From positions 1 through 64,000 of the forward strand of contig NC_017249.1 of the NCBI RefSeq assembly GCF_000284375.1: a DNA stretch of 64,000 nt, given 5' to 3'. Every line of letters begins with the position of its first letter. Within the stretch, counting starts at the first letter, position 1. The translations under genes and the position numbers were made by a program. The notes under the pieces were generated by a model that saw nothing but the letters and a program-made list of their open reading frames with translations, ran no database searches and was not told the origin of the DNA. This document shows, one piece after another, positions 18,493 to 28,521 of the stretch. Source of the DNA: Bradyrhizobium japonicum USDA 6 (GTDB taxonomy: Bacteria; Pseudomonadota; Alphaproteobacteria; Rhizobiales; Xanthobacteraceae).

Positions 18493-20493
18493 TCAGATCG
18501 ACTTGAGGAACTCGATGATTGCGTTGCGCTCCTCCGGAGACAGCGCAGGGCCAATGACGCCCTCATGCTTCTCGTTCGAGAATTCGTGGCCGGTATTGCG
18601 ATTGGCGGGCCTCGACGTATCGATGATGAAGTAGCCCTTGCTGTCGTAGGTCCTGCCTTCAGGAGCGACCGTCCGTGTCACGATACCGACGCGGACAGGA
18701 TCGAAGCTGGGCTCACCGAGCAGGAAGACTTGTGGGCGCTCCGCAACCGGGCTGAGCAGATCGTAGATCGTCGGCACCGAGCCGTTGTGCAGGAACGGCG
18801 CAGTCGCCCATACGCCGTTCAGCGGACGCGCCTTATAGCCGAAACCTGCCGCTAGACAGTTCGGCCGATCGCCTTCGATCTCCGCTTGGACCGTCCCGGT
18901 CGACCGAAGCCATTCGTCGATGCCGGATTGGACCACGGCGCCGAGCGCAAGCGCGTAGAGTTGCATCGCATGGTCCGAGAGGTGGATCGTATCCAGCGTG
19001 TTGTCAGCCTTCCGTTGGCAGACATCGATGTCGAGGCCGAGCCCTGGGCTGCTCTGGCCCGCCCTGGCCAGTTCGCTGCCGGCGGTGTCCACGGTGCGAT
19101 TGCGCAGCACGTCGCCCTGGGCCGGATCGGTGCCGATATGGCTTTGCTTGATGATCTTGACGTTGAGTACGGATTCCCTCGTCTGCTTCTCCTGCCCATC
19201 GCGACCGCGCCAGCGGATAGGGCCGAAGTTCTTCCAGAACTCCGCGTCCGGGGCCTTGCCGTGCACGATGTCCGGCGTCAGCGCTGGAAGATGGCAGCCG
19301 CTGCAATGTTTGTCGTAGAGTTGGGCTCCCACGGCGGCCTTGGCTTTGTCGATCGCAGGAAAGCTGTCGGGCCAGGCTGGCGCATTCAGTCCGGTGAAGG
19401 CTTTCGCCACCAGCGGCAGGTCCTTTCCAGCGAGCTGTTGTTCGATCCAGTGCAGATTATCGAAGGGGATGCTGCTGGCAAAACGTCCCCCCTTGGGCGG
19501 GGCGGTGAGGTTGAGCTCCGCCGAAACCCCCATCGCCTCGCCGGCATTGCGCACCAATGGCTGCATAATCGAGCCGTCGTACTGCACCCAATCGAACCAT
19601 GACGATGTCCAGATGTGCGGGTAGCTGACAGGGGCGTTGAGGTTGACGTAGTTGCCGTAGCGCTTGGGGTCGAGTGCGAACACCTGGTTGCCGATGCGAT
19701 TGAGCGCATCGAGGCGGGTAAACCCTTCCGTGACGTCGATCCCAGCGGGCTGATCGATCAGAGCACCAAGTATTCCATCGAGCTCCTTGGACAGTTGGAC
19801 GCGTGTAAGATCGCTGTACTCGGTTCCTAAAACGCGCTTCGCGAACCGCCCGAAGCGACCGTCGAAGAAGGGTAGCTTTGCCGACAAAGCGGTCTGTGCG
19901 AGCGCAGCGCGGAGCGCATTTGTCAATTGACCGAGATCGGTCACGGCGGGGCCGCCTTCAATGACATAGCGCTTCTCTTTGAAGATCAGTTGGCCGGTAT
20001 GGCACGCGGCACAGGTCAATCCAACGGCAGTCTCCTTACGCGAAAGTCCGCGGATCGACTGAAACGGCGAATATGCAAAGCCGATCGGCAAACCGTACTC
20101 ATTGTTCTCGCTTTCGGCAGACTCTATGAATCCAAACCGCAGTAAATAGCGGTTGTCAGAAAACCGTTCTCGTTTGAAAAAGGGGATAGCGAAAGGCGAG
20201 TTCAGCGGCGCTTCCAGGGCGAGAAACCATGACAGCGGGATCGGTAAGGTCTGCGTGCCCTGGGCTTTATGATGGAATCGATCGGCGTCTTCGGCGTTCC
20301 AGCCCTGATCGAGCGAAACCTGCTCGCTCGCGGAAACCGGTTCAGGGAGACCAGGCGGCGTCAGAGCTTCGATTGTCGCGCCAAGCTGGGAGCTGGTCAT
20401 GACTGCGATCAAAGCAATGACCACGATGATCGCCAGAAGAACAAGAAAGCGTCGCCACCAAAGGCGCCGAATTGCGCTGGTAACTGTCGACAT
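18493..20493 (-). CDS. Membrane-anchored di-haem cytochrome c, peroxidase/RoxA-like, 666 aa
   Basis: A periplasmic di-haem c-type cytochrome. The N-terminus (MSTVTSAIRRLWWRR then about residues 16-32 hydrophobic) is an uncleaved signal anchor. Two haem c sites are visible: CAACH at 161-165 and CSGCH at 397-401. Length and layout match the large di-haem peroxidase-like family that includes the rubber oxygenase RoxA and relatives of MauG, rather than the 330-residue bacterial cytochrome c peroxidase. Substrate cannot be told from sequence. It precedes the P450 gene on the same strand with a 125-base gap. Confidence 0.85.
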   Translation of the reverse strand: MSTVTSAIRRLWWRRFLVLLAIIVVIALIAVMTSSQLGATIEALTPPGLPEPVSASEQVSLDQGWNAEDADRFHHKAQGTQTLPIPLSWFLALEAPLNSPFAIPFFKRERFSDNRYLLRFGFIESAESENNEYGLPIGFAYSPFQSIRGLSRKETAVGLTCAACHTGQLIFKEKRYVIEGGPAVTDLGQLTNALRAALAQTALSAKLPFFDGRFGRFAKRVLGTEYSDLTRVQLSKELDGILGALIDQPAGIDVTEGFTRLDALNRIGNQVFALDPKRYGNYVNLNAPVSYPHIWTSSWFDWVQYDGSIMQPLVRNAGEAMGVSAELNLTAPPKGGRFASSIPFDNLHWIEQQLAGKDLPLVAKAFTGLNAPAWPDSFPAIDKAKAAVGAQLYDKHCSGCHLPALTPDIVHGKAPDAEFWKNFGPIRWRGRDGQEKQTRESVLNVKIIKQSHIGTDPAQGDVLRNRTVDTAGSELARAGQSSPGLGLDIDVCQRKADNTLDTIHLSDHAMQLYALALGAVVQSGIDEWLRSTGTVQAEIEGDRPNCLAAGFGYKARPLNGVWATAPFLHNGSVPTIYDLLSPVAERPQVFLLGEPSFDPVRVGIVTRTVAPEGRTYDSKGYFIIDTSRPANRNTGHEFSNEKHEGVIGPALSPEERNAIIEFLKSI

Positions 20494-20849
20494 GGCTCCC
20501 CCGTGTCAGCGAACGGCCTCCAGCAGAGAGCCGTGCAAACAGTAATACTACAACTACATGATCTTGTAGGCTTACCCCTGCTGTTGACGTCCTTGAGACG
20601 CGATCACTATTCTTTCTGACGTCACAATCGGTGGTCTGTGGAATGGGCGAACTTGACCGCATAACAAGAACATCTAGAGCGTTCGGACGAGCTCTTGTTC
20701 GAGCCGCCATCCCATCCTCGCGATCGAATTTGCAGTGACGTTGGGTCCGCTGTGGGAGATCGGGGGGCTGTAATCCGCGGGAACGCGAGCGAACGGAATT
20801 GGCCGGGCGCCTGAGGGCAATAGGCTCGCACTCGGAGATCAGGACTCCG

Positions 20850-20950
20850 TAGGGCGCAATGACCATGAGCATACATCCGGCCACGCCGATCACGATGATG
20901 CAGACGGCGAATTCGAGCCAAGCAACGCGGCTACCATTTAACGGCTTCGT
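20850..20950 (-). pseudogene. Possible cation antiporter N-terminal scrap
   Basis: The minus frame just after the ATPase remnant reads VAWLEFAVCIIVIGVAG, a hydrophobic segment that resembles the first helix of CaCA-type sodium/calcium antiporters, and then loses its frame. Too short to be sure. Confidence 0.25.
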
Positions 20951-21243
20951 TTGGCAAGCACGATGACGGCGCGGCTGACCTGAATTAGCAGCATCGGCGT
21001 CAGGCTGTAGCCCGCGACAATGCTCCACATCGTGAGCGTCGGTGGCAGACGTGGAAGACCTCTGTCATCGGCGGCCAGTAGAGAGGGACTGCGAGCAGAG
21101 GGCCGTACAGGCCGAGCGCAGCCAGACCCATGGATTGCGCGTGAACTCGTTGAAAACGGTACCGGAGCGGCTGCTGCGCATGGCGACGACGCGCCAGAGT
21201 TGTGCGAATGCGACGGCGAGGAATGTGGTGGTGACTATGGCCT
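20945..21243 (-). pseudogene. Cation-transporting P-type ATPase C-terminal fragment
   Basis: Reads IVTTTFLAVAFAQLWRVVAM, RSSRSG, NEFTRNPWVWAALGL, PLLAVPLYWPPMTEVF and then, in another frame, LTMWSIVAGYSLTPMLLIQV. These are the last transmembrane helices of P-type cation ATPases (Cation_ATPase_C domain). The frame shifts near 21045, and all catalytic domains are missing. Confidence 0.65.
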
Positions 21244-21341
21244 CGCCCGTCCAGCCGGGCCGAAACCGCCAGTGTCCCCGCGGTTCTCGCGCTTACGAAG
21301 GAAGGCCTCATATCCCTCCGGGTCAACCTCCTTCAGGCGGT

Positions 21342-21830
21342 TCAGCGCGCGCTTAGCTTCCAGATCGGCGGACTTGCTATGACGCTGTTTGATCTTTTTA
21401 CTTTTGCTTCCATCTCTGCGAGCTGTCCCGTTGCTGTTGGTACACTCTCGGGTATTGTCTCGAGCTTCGCGCTTGGTCGCGTCTCTTCGAGGCCTTCGAC
21501 GCACCGATTGGGATGACGAGATGCTGCGGCTCGAATTGAACGACCTTCTCGAAGGTGGGTTTGAGCCGCTCGACGATCTGCACGAGGCCGTCCAGGCGCT
21601 GCTCGACCATCCGCGGCGGCGGCGGCGGCGGCTCCGGCGGCCTGCTGCCCGCAGGGCTGATCCAAGCGACCAAGTTTGCATCGTCGCTGTTGAAATGGTT
21701 GAAGTCGAGTCGACGTCAGCATCGTCACCTCCGGAGACGTCGGCGTCGCGGCACCGGAAGCTCTGGCAGTATTCCGAGAACGGCACGATCCCCGGCACCG
21801 ACGACACCTAGCAAGGGATCGACTGCATGG
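21342..21830 (-). pseudogene. Degraded hypothetical gene
   Basis: Protein-like stretches on the minus strand in different frames: VEQRLDGLVQIVERLKPTFE (near 21590), a proline run before it, then RALNRLKEVDPEGYEAFLRK (near 21320). They could belong to one small helical protein that has picked up frameshifts. No family recognised. Confidence 0.25.
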
Positions 21831-21903
21831 CCCATCCTTCCGCGCAAACGCTCGGGTACCCACGCTAGTAGCCGTGTGCGAGCAGTAACGCCGTCGTGGT
21901 CTA

Positions 21904-23088
21904 GTCATCTGGAACGGAAGTTCGTGACATTAGTTGATCGCTCGGATCTCTAGAGAGGAGAGCGCTCGTGGCGAATGCAGGTGTGAAAGGCCGGCCGATC
22001 GCGCCGTTGGTGCTGAGTTCGCAGGAGCGGGCGTACTTGGAGAGGCAAGTTCGTCGTCATCGTGTAGCCCGATCGCTATCTGAGCGATGCCGCGCGATCC
22101 TGCGGTGTGCAGATGGTCTGCCAAGCAAGTCTGTGGCTGCCGAACTTGGCATCCATGAACACACCGTCGGCAAGTGGCGCCGCCGATTCTTGAAGGATCG
22201 TTGTGATGGCCTGCTTGACGAAGCCCGCCCGGGCCGCCCTCGAACCATCGACGATGATCAGGTTGCCGAGGTAATCGAGCGGACATTGCGTACGACGCCG
22301 CCCGACGCAACGCACTGGTCGATCCGCTCGATGGCTGCGGATACTGGCTTTTCTCACACCACGATCCGCCGAATGTGGACGGCGTTCGGCTTGCAGCCGC
22401 ACCGCAGCCAGACATTTAAACTATCGAGCGATCCGCTATTCGTCGATAAGGTGCGCGATATTGTCGGGCTTTATCTGTCGCCGCCTAACCGAGCCGTTGT
22501 CCTCAGTGTCGATGAGAAAAGCCAGATCCAGGCACTCGATCGCGAGCAGCCGGTCTTGCCGATGATGCCTGGGGTGCCGGAACGTCGCACGCATAGCTAT
22601 GTGCGGCATGGTACGACCACGCTGTTTGCCGCGCTCGATGTCGCTTCCGGCTTCGTCATTGGCAAATGCTACAAGCGCCATCGGGCGCTCGAGTTCTTGA
22701 AGTTTCTCAAAGAGATCGACGCTCAAATCCCTGAGGGGCTCGCTGTCCATATCGTCATGGACAACTACGCTACCCACAAGACCCCCAAGATTAAAGCGTG
22801 GCTCGCTCGCCGGCCGCACTATCATGTCCACTTCACGCCGACTTCCGCGTCGTGGATCAATCAGATCGAGCGCTGGTTCGCTGAACTCACCAGAAAGCAG
22901 ATCCGGCGAGGTGTTCACACCTCCGTCAGGCAGCTCGAAGCCGACATCCGTACCTTCATCGAATTGCACAACAACAACCCGAAGCCCTTCAAATGGACCA
23001 AGTCCGCAGACCAGATCTTGGCTTCCGTCAAACGCTTTTGCCACAAAGCCCAGCAGACTCTATGTGGCGAACTTTAGATTCATGTGAC
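21904..23088 (+). mobile_element. IS630-family insertion sequence, complete
   Basis: Imperfect inverted repeats: the left end reads CTAGTCATCTGG...AAGTTCG from 21901 and the right end, reversed from 23091, reads CTAGTCACATGA...AAGTTCG. A TA dinucleotide flanks each end (21902-21903 and 23089-23090), the expected TA target duplication of IS630/Tc1-type elements. It contains one intact transposase gene. Confidence 0.85.
21968..23077 (+). CDS. IS630-family transposase, 369 aa
   Basis: Two N-terminal HTH units (SKSVAAELGIHEHTVGKWRR and HWSIRSMAADTGFSHTTIRR) are followed by the DDE domain: D182 in LSVDEKSQ, D265 in IVMDNYATHK and E301 in INQIERWFAELT, close to the DD35E spacing of bacterial IS630 elements. 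Start GTG/ATG region at 21968 follows GAGAGGAGAG. Full length with no lesion, so likely functional. Confidence 0.93.
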   Translation: MANAGVKGRPIAPLVLSSQERAYLERQVRRHRVARSLSERCRAILRCADGLPSKSVAAELGIHEHTVGKWRRRFLKDRCDGLLDEARPGRPRTIDDDQVAEVIERTLRTTPPDATHWSIRSMAADTGFSHTTIRRMWTAFGLQPHRSQTFKLSSDPLFVDKVRDIVGLYLSPPNRAVVLSVDEKSQIQALDREQPVLPMMPGVPERRTHSYVRHGTTTLFAALDVASGFVIGKCYKRHRALEFLKFLKEIDAQIPEGLAVHIVMDNYATHKTPKIKAWLARRPHYHVHFTPTSASWINQIERWFAELTRKQIRRGVHTSVRQLEADIRTFIELHNNNPKPFKWTKSADQILASVKRFCHKAQQTLCGEL

Positions 23089-23380
23089 TAGCTGCTGTTG
23101 TTAGTTGGTAAACTCACCGCCGTTTGTCGTGCTGGTGATTGCAACGCCGTTAACGCATGTTGTCAACAGCCGTTAACGTAAGCGGATCAACTTTCCGGAC
23201 ACGATGCAACCGCAGGCATAAATACACGTTCGTCTGCCTATTTTATAAGGCAGGCCGATCGTCGCAGCCAAAAACCTTTCCGAACATCGAATAGCGGCGA
23301 ACAAGCGTAAACATCGACACGCACTGCTTTTGGCGACAATCAAAACGACCATCGACTCGTGCTCGTGACGATGACGAACG

Positions 23381-23590
23381 ATGGTCAATCAAGCCACATC
23401 GGCATGGGATTCTGAGGAGGTGTCGCTTCTGCAATGCATGTGGAGCGCGGGCCACTCGGTGTCTGCGAGGGGTGGCGATGCGTATCTCGCAACGCCATCA
23501 TCGGCAAGGTCAAGCGCATGAGAGCTCGCCGAGGCCAAGCAACGCAACAGGGACAAACGACGGCAAAGTCAGCAGCAGTCGCTATCGACT
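23381..23590 (+). pseudogene. GcrA-like cell-cycle regulator, frameshifted
   Basis: GcrA proteins bind sigma-70 RNA polymerase at methylated promoters in alphaproteobacteria. From ATG 23381 the frame reads MVNQATSAWDSEEVSLLQCM then WSAGHSVS; in another frame from about 23485 it continues SRNAIIGKVKRMRARRG. Together these give the family N-terminal HTH (WSxGxS...SRNAxIGKVxRM). A deletion between the two parts removes part of the helix and shifts the frame. Only the N-terminal domain is present. Confidence 0.6.
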
Positions 23591-23734
23591 TTGATCCGGC
23601 GCTCGTGCAGGAGATGCTCGCCAAGATCGATGGCTATCACGCCGATCTCGCATCCGAACGCGGTTCGTCGATGGCGCGGTGTCGCAACATCCGCGATGTC
23701 GATCAGCAACGTCTACAAGGAAGTCAAAGCGCGG

Positions 23735-23990
23735 AGCTCATCGGCAACCCAACCATCGGCCGTCGCCCCGCGCGAGGGCAAGCGCCTCGAACAGCCGCGG
23801 CAGCCGCTGACAGAGCACGGAGCGGTTGTCGCGGCAGGCCTTGTGGCCCAAGGCGCAAGCAATCCAGCTCTTGCAGACGCCGGTCGGGCCGATGATGAGC
23901 AGGTTCTGATGCCGGTCGATCCACTCGCCGGCGACGAGCTTTTGGAACAGCGGCTTGTCGAGCCCGCGCGGCGCCTTCATGTCGATAGTC
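23735..23990 (-). pseudogene. istB: istB-type ATPase N-terminal fragment (second IS21 family)
   Basis: The minus frame reads LDKPLFQKLVAGEWIDRHQN, LLIIGPTGVCKSWIACALGH and QRLPRLFEALALARGDGR. GPTGVCKS is a Walker A motif in which the usual GK is preceded by Cys. The piece is fused at its 5' side to an IS5 transposase start and stops before Walker B. It is a remnant distinct from the IS21 at 10.8-16.1 kb. Confidence 0.7.
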
Positions 23991-24112
23991 GATCCAGTCC
24001 CAATTGATCTTGCCGGCGTGCTGAACCAGTTCGTGCTCCATGTTGATGACCTGCTTGAGCCTGGCCCGGAACAGATCACCTTCGTCCGTCGCCTTCGGCT
24101 TCTTCGGTCGCA
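23991..24112 (-). pseudogene. IS5-family transposase N-terminal fragment
   Basis: Reads MRPKKPKATDEGDLFRARLK then INMEHELVQHAGKINWDWID, the conserved start of IS5/IS1182-type transposases. The match ends at WDWID, where sequence switches to the istB fragment. About 42 residues remain. Confidence 0.7.
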
Positions 24113-24295
24113 TCGGCTCCTCCCGATACGAGCGCCGAATCATGCCGTGCGATTCGAGGGAATCTCAAACTGCAAATTGCAGGTTCCGAGCTACCGCACT
24201 GTCAAAGCCTGCAATCACAAAATCGCCGCAGCCGAAAAACAACGACTCCAGATCAGCCCCTTACCTGTTCTTCACGGACGACTAAGGAGGCACGG

Positions 24296-24515
24296 ATGAA
24301 TCGATCCATGAGTCAAAAACCAGGCGCACGCTTTACCGAGAAGCAGGGCCATTATCTGGCGTTCATCTATACCTATTCGCACATGTCCGGACGGCCACCC
24401 GCCGAATCCTGCATCCCCAGAAGCATCGAAGTCCTTGTGCCGCCAGAAAACTTGCCTATCCTAAGCTGGCCGGTATCAAACCATCAAGATCACTGTGACG
24501 AGCCACTAGCTAGTT
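24296..24515 (+). pseudogene. LexA-like HTH small regulator, internally deleted
   Basis: An ATG at 24296 following AAGGAGG opens MNRSMSQKPGARFTEKQGHY then LAFIYTYSHMSGRPPAES, the first half of a winged-HTH small protein common in rhizobia. The recognition-helix part is missing and the C-terminal SIEVLVPPENLPIL follows directly; the expected ending (KITVTSH, stop) is found in a different frame near 24485-24512. So one deletion and one frameshift. Confidence 0.5.
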
Positions 24516-24721
24516 TCGCCCTCACCTCGTGGCAAGAGGTTAATCGGATGCGTGTGGCGAGAATAACATCAAGCCGAAAGAACACCGAATTCCAGAGTAC
24601 GCCTAAAGGTTGCCTGGAAGATCGGCGCGAACGTTTGATCCGCGCCTTGGCGAGTCCGAGCCGTCACGGCGCAGGACAGCGCTTCTCTATCCGAGCGAAG
24701 CCGCAGCGTCCGCTGCCTTAA
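24516..24721. other. No gene seen
   Basis: Short spacer between the HTH remnant and the oleate hydratase gene. Nothing recognised. Confidence 0.3.
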
Positions 24722-26481
24722 TCACCTCAGGTGATATTTATTGAGTAGTTCGCCAAGCTCAGTCGCTTCAATCTTTTTTAGAATGAGCTCGCGCAGGAAC
24801 GCAGGTCCCGGGATCTCAATTTCATTGCCGTCGCGCAGTCTACCCATTGCTGCAAGCAGCTTGCGAATATCATAGGTCGAGTTGAATACCTCGGGCACGC
24901 CACGTTCAATCTTGAGGAGGATATACACGGCTTCCATCGCGGTCCGAACGGAGTATTCCGTCGTGAAGATACAATCCCGTTCACCCGACTCCGCGAACTG
25001 GCCGATGAAGGCGAAATTGACCGCATCTTTCGGCACAACATCTGGCCGGTCGCCCGCCTGCCGCGGCATGAAGAAGGAAGTGACGTAGGGCATCATCACC
25101 GGGACCGTCTTGGCGGCCCCAGCGGCGAGTTCCGGTATACTCGCAACCGGCACACCGAGGTGATAAAGCCATTCTTGCGTGATTTCCTCGCCCGTACAAT
25201 CTTGCATCGGTTTCCTCACGTAGTCGCCGGCTTTATCGACGAATAGCGAATAGACCCAGACGACGACTTGATCGCTGGGCTGGCGCTTGAAATGCGGCTG
25301 GCGATTTGTGGTCCAACTGAGCAACCAGCTCGAATCTTTCACCGTAACGATGCCTCCTGTGACAACCTTGCCGCTGAACGGATCGCGTTTGGCGATCTTG
25401 CGGATGTATGCTGGAATGCGTTTGTCCAGGGTCGTGATCGTCGCCGATTCCCATTTGCTTGCAGGAATATTGCCGCAAAAGACATTTGGGCGTCCAAAGG
25501 CCGCATCTTTGGCCGCAATACGCCGCCACAGATCCCAGGCGGGCGCCGGTCCTTCGTTGAGCCTGGCGGCCGTGTGATGGTCCCCCATGTCCGAGTTTTC
25601 GGTCAGCGACCCGATCGTCATGAAAACAAGATCGTCGGCGCCAATAATGAGACTGCCCTCAATGCCATTCTCCAGCCAGCGGATGGCTGTGGCTTGCTTG
25701 CGGCCACGCTTTATGTCGAAATCGATATCGGTGACTCCGACCCCGTAGCGAAAGTTGACGCCTTGCGCCAACAGCCATTTGGATAACGGCAGAACGAGCG
25801 ATTCATATTGATTGTATTTGGTAAACTTCAGCGTACTGAAATCCGGCAGGCCGCCGATATGGTGGATGAATCGATGCAGATAAAGTTTCATCTCGAGGGC
25901 TGAATGCCATTCTTCAAAGGCGAACATGGTCCGCCAATAGAGCCAGAAATTGCTGTTGAAGAAATCTCTTCCGAACACTTCGTCGATGCGCTTGGTCTCC
26001 ATCTGCTTACGAGTGGCAAGAAAAAGGGCAATCAGCTCTTTCTGGGCCTGTTCGCTCAGTGTGAAGAGGCCATCGGTATGGGCATCCTGCCCCTGCTTCA
26101 CCGTCGCCCGCCGTAGTGTGTAGTTCGGATCATCCTTGTTCAGCCAGTAAAACTCATCGAGCACGCTGGCGCCTTCAAGTTCGAGCGATGGGATCGAACG
26201 AAACAGATCCCAGAGACACTCGAAATGATCCTCCATCTCTCTACCACCTCGAATCACGAATCCCCTTTCCGGATCCTGACAACCGTCCAACGCGCCCCCG
26301 GAACCGTCTGTCGTTCGAGGATGGTGATACGGTCGCCACGCAACTGCCCGTCGCGGATCAAGAAGGCCGCGCCGGAGAGCGCAGCCAACCCCGAACCAAC
26401 GAACCATGCTGTCTTGCTATCCACGCCGGCGGGTTTGCGGGGCCGAGCAAAAGCTTCGTAATTTCCACTGGTGTAATACAT
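24722..26481 (-). pseudogene. ohyA: Oleate hydratase, one frameshift
   Basis: Adds water to the cis-9 double bond of unsaturated fatty acids, giving 10-hydroxystearate; FAD-binding, cytosolic or membrane-associated. The N-terminus from 26481 reads [17 protein letters not shown] and the FAD-binding [17 protein letters not shown]. After ILERQTVPG the frame shifts: the other frame continues [40 protein letters not shown] and runs intact to the C-terminus. Adding one G to the C-run at 26295-26299 restores a single 586-codon frame. So this is either a fresh pseudogene or a sequence error. Neighbours SDR and acetoacetate decarboxylase suggest a lipid-derived metabolic block. Confidence 0.85.
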
Positions 26482-26526
26482 CGCGACATTCGATCTCGTT
26501 TGATGTGACAATCCGTCCGCTGATAG

Positions 26527-27285
26527 TCAGAAGATGTTTTCGACCGCCTGACCCTTCTGCGGGACGCCGATCGTCAGACCGCCATCGACGACGATTTCGG
26601 AGCCGGTAAGATAAGAGGACTCGTCGCTAAGCAGGAACAAGACTGCCTGTGACACTTCCTGCGGCTCGGCTGGCCGCGCGAGCGGAATTGGAAAACTGGA
26701 AAGATCGATGTTCTCTGTCATCCGAGTGTTGATGAAGCCCGGATGGATAGAGTTTATGCGAACGCCGGACGCGGCGGCCTCCAAGGCAGCGGACTTCGTT
26801 ATGCCCCGCACGCCGAACTTGGAAGCAACATAGGCGTGAAGCCCAGGACTACCCCTCATCCCCTCGACCGACGAGATGTTGACGATCGAGCCTCCGCCCG
26901 CGCGGCGCATCGCAGGTAGGGCAGTCTGCATTCCCAAGAATACACCGGTGAGATTGACAGCCAGGGTCTTCTCCCACTGCTCGAGCGGGAACCGCTCGAT
27001 GGGAGCCATACTCGCTATGCCTGCATTGTTGACGAGGCCGTGCACCGCGCCGAACTTGCCCTCCGCAGCCGCAATCGCCTGGCACCATTCCCCTGGCTGA
27101 GCGACGTCTTGACGCACATAGATCGCGGATGGGCCAAGTTCGGCCGCGAAAGTCGCTCCTTCATTGTCAAGAATATCGGTGATCACGACTTTCGCGCCCT
27201 CGGCTACCAGCAGGCGCGCATGAGCGGCCCCCATCCCTTGAGCCCCGCCGGTTACCAAAATGACTTTTTCGCTCACACGTCCCAT
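26527..27285 (-). CDS. Short-chain dehydrogenase/reductase, 252 aa
   Basis: Classical NAD(P)-dependent SDR oxidoreductase. Cofactor motif TGGAQGMG at 12-19, NNAG at about 88-91, catalytic Ser in NISSVEG and the YVASK active-site Tyr/Lys; the Asp after the second strand (VVITDILD) suggests preference for NAD. C-terminal TGSEIVVDGGLT is typical. It lies 45 bases upstream of oleate hydratase on the same strand, so both may be cotranscribed; it could oxidise the hydroxy fatty acid made there, which is inference only. Full length. Confidence 0.9.
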   Translation of the reverse strand: MGRVSEKVILVTGGAQGMGAAHARLLVAEGAKVVITDILDNEGATFAAELGPSAIYVRQDVAQPGEWCQAIAAAEGKFGAVHGLVNNAGIASMAPIERFPLEQWEKTLAVNLTGVFLGMQTALPAMRRAGGGSIVNISSVEGMRGSPGLHAYVASKFGVRGITKSAALEAAASGVRINSIHPGFINTRMTENIDLSSFPIPLARPAEPQEVSQAVLFLLSDESSYLTGSEIVVDGGLTIGVPQKGQAVENIF

Positions 27286-28521
27286 AACTCTTGGTTCCCT
27301 CGATCAGTGGCGGTGCAGGGGTTTTCAGCATCAAAAAGGATGACGGGCGTGTTGATCAAAATGGTTGAGAACGAGCATTGAAAGTCGGGCAAGCCAAGAG
27401 TTGCGGTCTGCACCACGCCCCGGACTCTTGGCGATCTGCCCTCTGCTACGTATCATCTTTGATTCCCAAAGCCTGTGCGCAGTACCCGTGTAAATTGGCG
27501 CTAAAGCACTTCGATAACGATTTCACGTCGCGAACATGCTTCCGCCGCTCAGGCGTTAGCCATCCTTTGGATTATTGCATTGGCTTTGCCGAACTACCCC
27601 GCCTTCTAGACGCCGACAATTTGCGACCGAATTTCCTCCGGTTTCGGAGATAGGATCGGTACCCGCGAGCGGAGCGATACCGGTGCCGAACGGTGCTGAG
27701 CTCCTTGTGGATCGAAAAGTGGGGCGCAGAACGCATGAGGTTCTCCTTAGTCTTGCGAATTGGAGTATCCATTCCGTGCAATCGGCGCGCCGAGACTCTG
27801 ATGGGAAGTCAGCCTCACGTGACTCTTGCACAGGCGCCGGAGGTCTTCCGACTCTCCACCGAGACGGCGATGTCAGGGCCTGCGTTTTCGACCATGCGCA
27901 GCGACAATGTTACGCTGATCTGGTTTAATCGAGGCTGTTGCGAAAACTCGTGAGAGAGCCTCATCGACTTTCTGTCCGGATACTTGATCATGTCGGGCTT
28001 TCGACATCGCGTCGTCAATCGGACAAGCGAGGAAGGCAACAGAACAAGGGTCGAAAGTTGTCGGGTCACTCGTACCCAATTTGACGTCAGCCAGTGAGCC
28101 GTATAAACCGCACGAGGTGCCTGGCATCGACGTTGCATAACGACTGATAGACAAATAGGAATCACCCACTCGCCTTGACGTCATCATCGGTGAGCAGGCT
28201 CCGCCGGAATGGATGCACAATCAGGCGCATCCGGCAGCACAGGACAGCTGCCGGCTTCTAGAATGGAAAAGGTCAAGCGTGTCGGATGTTTTCGGATCGT
28301 TTAATCCGGCGGATTGAGGTGCAAGGCGCAGAAACGGCACTGCGGCCTCGCGTAGCGAAGATCGCTATCACCGGATCGATGTGCCGCACGGACTACCGAA
28401 CCCACATCGCTGCCAGCGCAGTACAGTCGCTTCAGGGGCGCTTCAACAACCGGAGAGGCGCGGTGAGATGAATAGCTCAATCTCCAACCGCGCGAATTGT
28501 TCTGAGATCAAGGAGGATGCG
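27286..28521. other. Gene-poor stretch with one weak frame
   Basis: A minus frame about 27873-28165 (DSYLSISRYATSMPGTSCGL, DPTTFDPCSVAFLACPIDDA, then EALSRVFATASIKP) has protein-like composition, no clear start and no family I know; it may be the C-terminal part of a lost gene. Nothing else is supported. Confidence 0.3.

Noticed and set aside
21389..21811. 140-codon plus-strand frame with leucine run
   Set aside because: Arg-run rich and opposite a more plausible degraded minus-strand gene.
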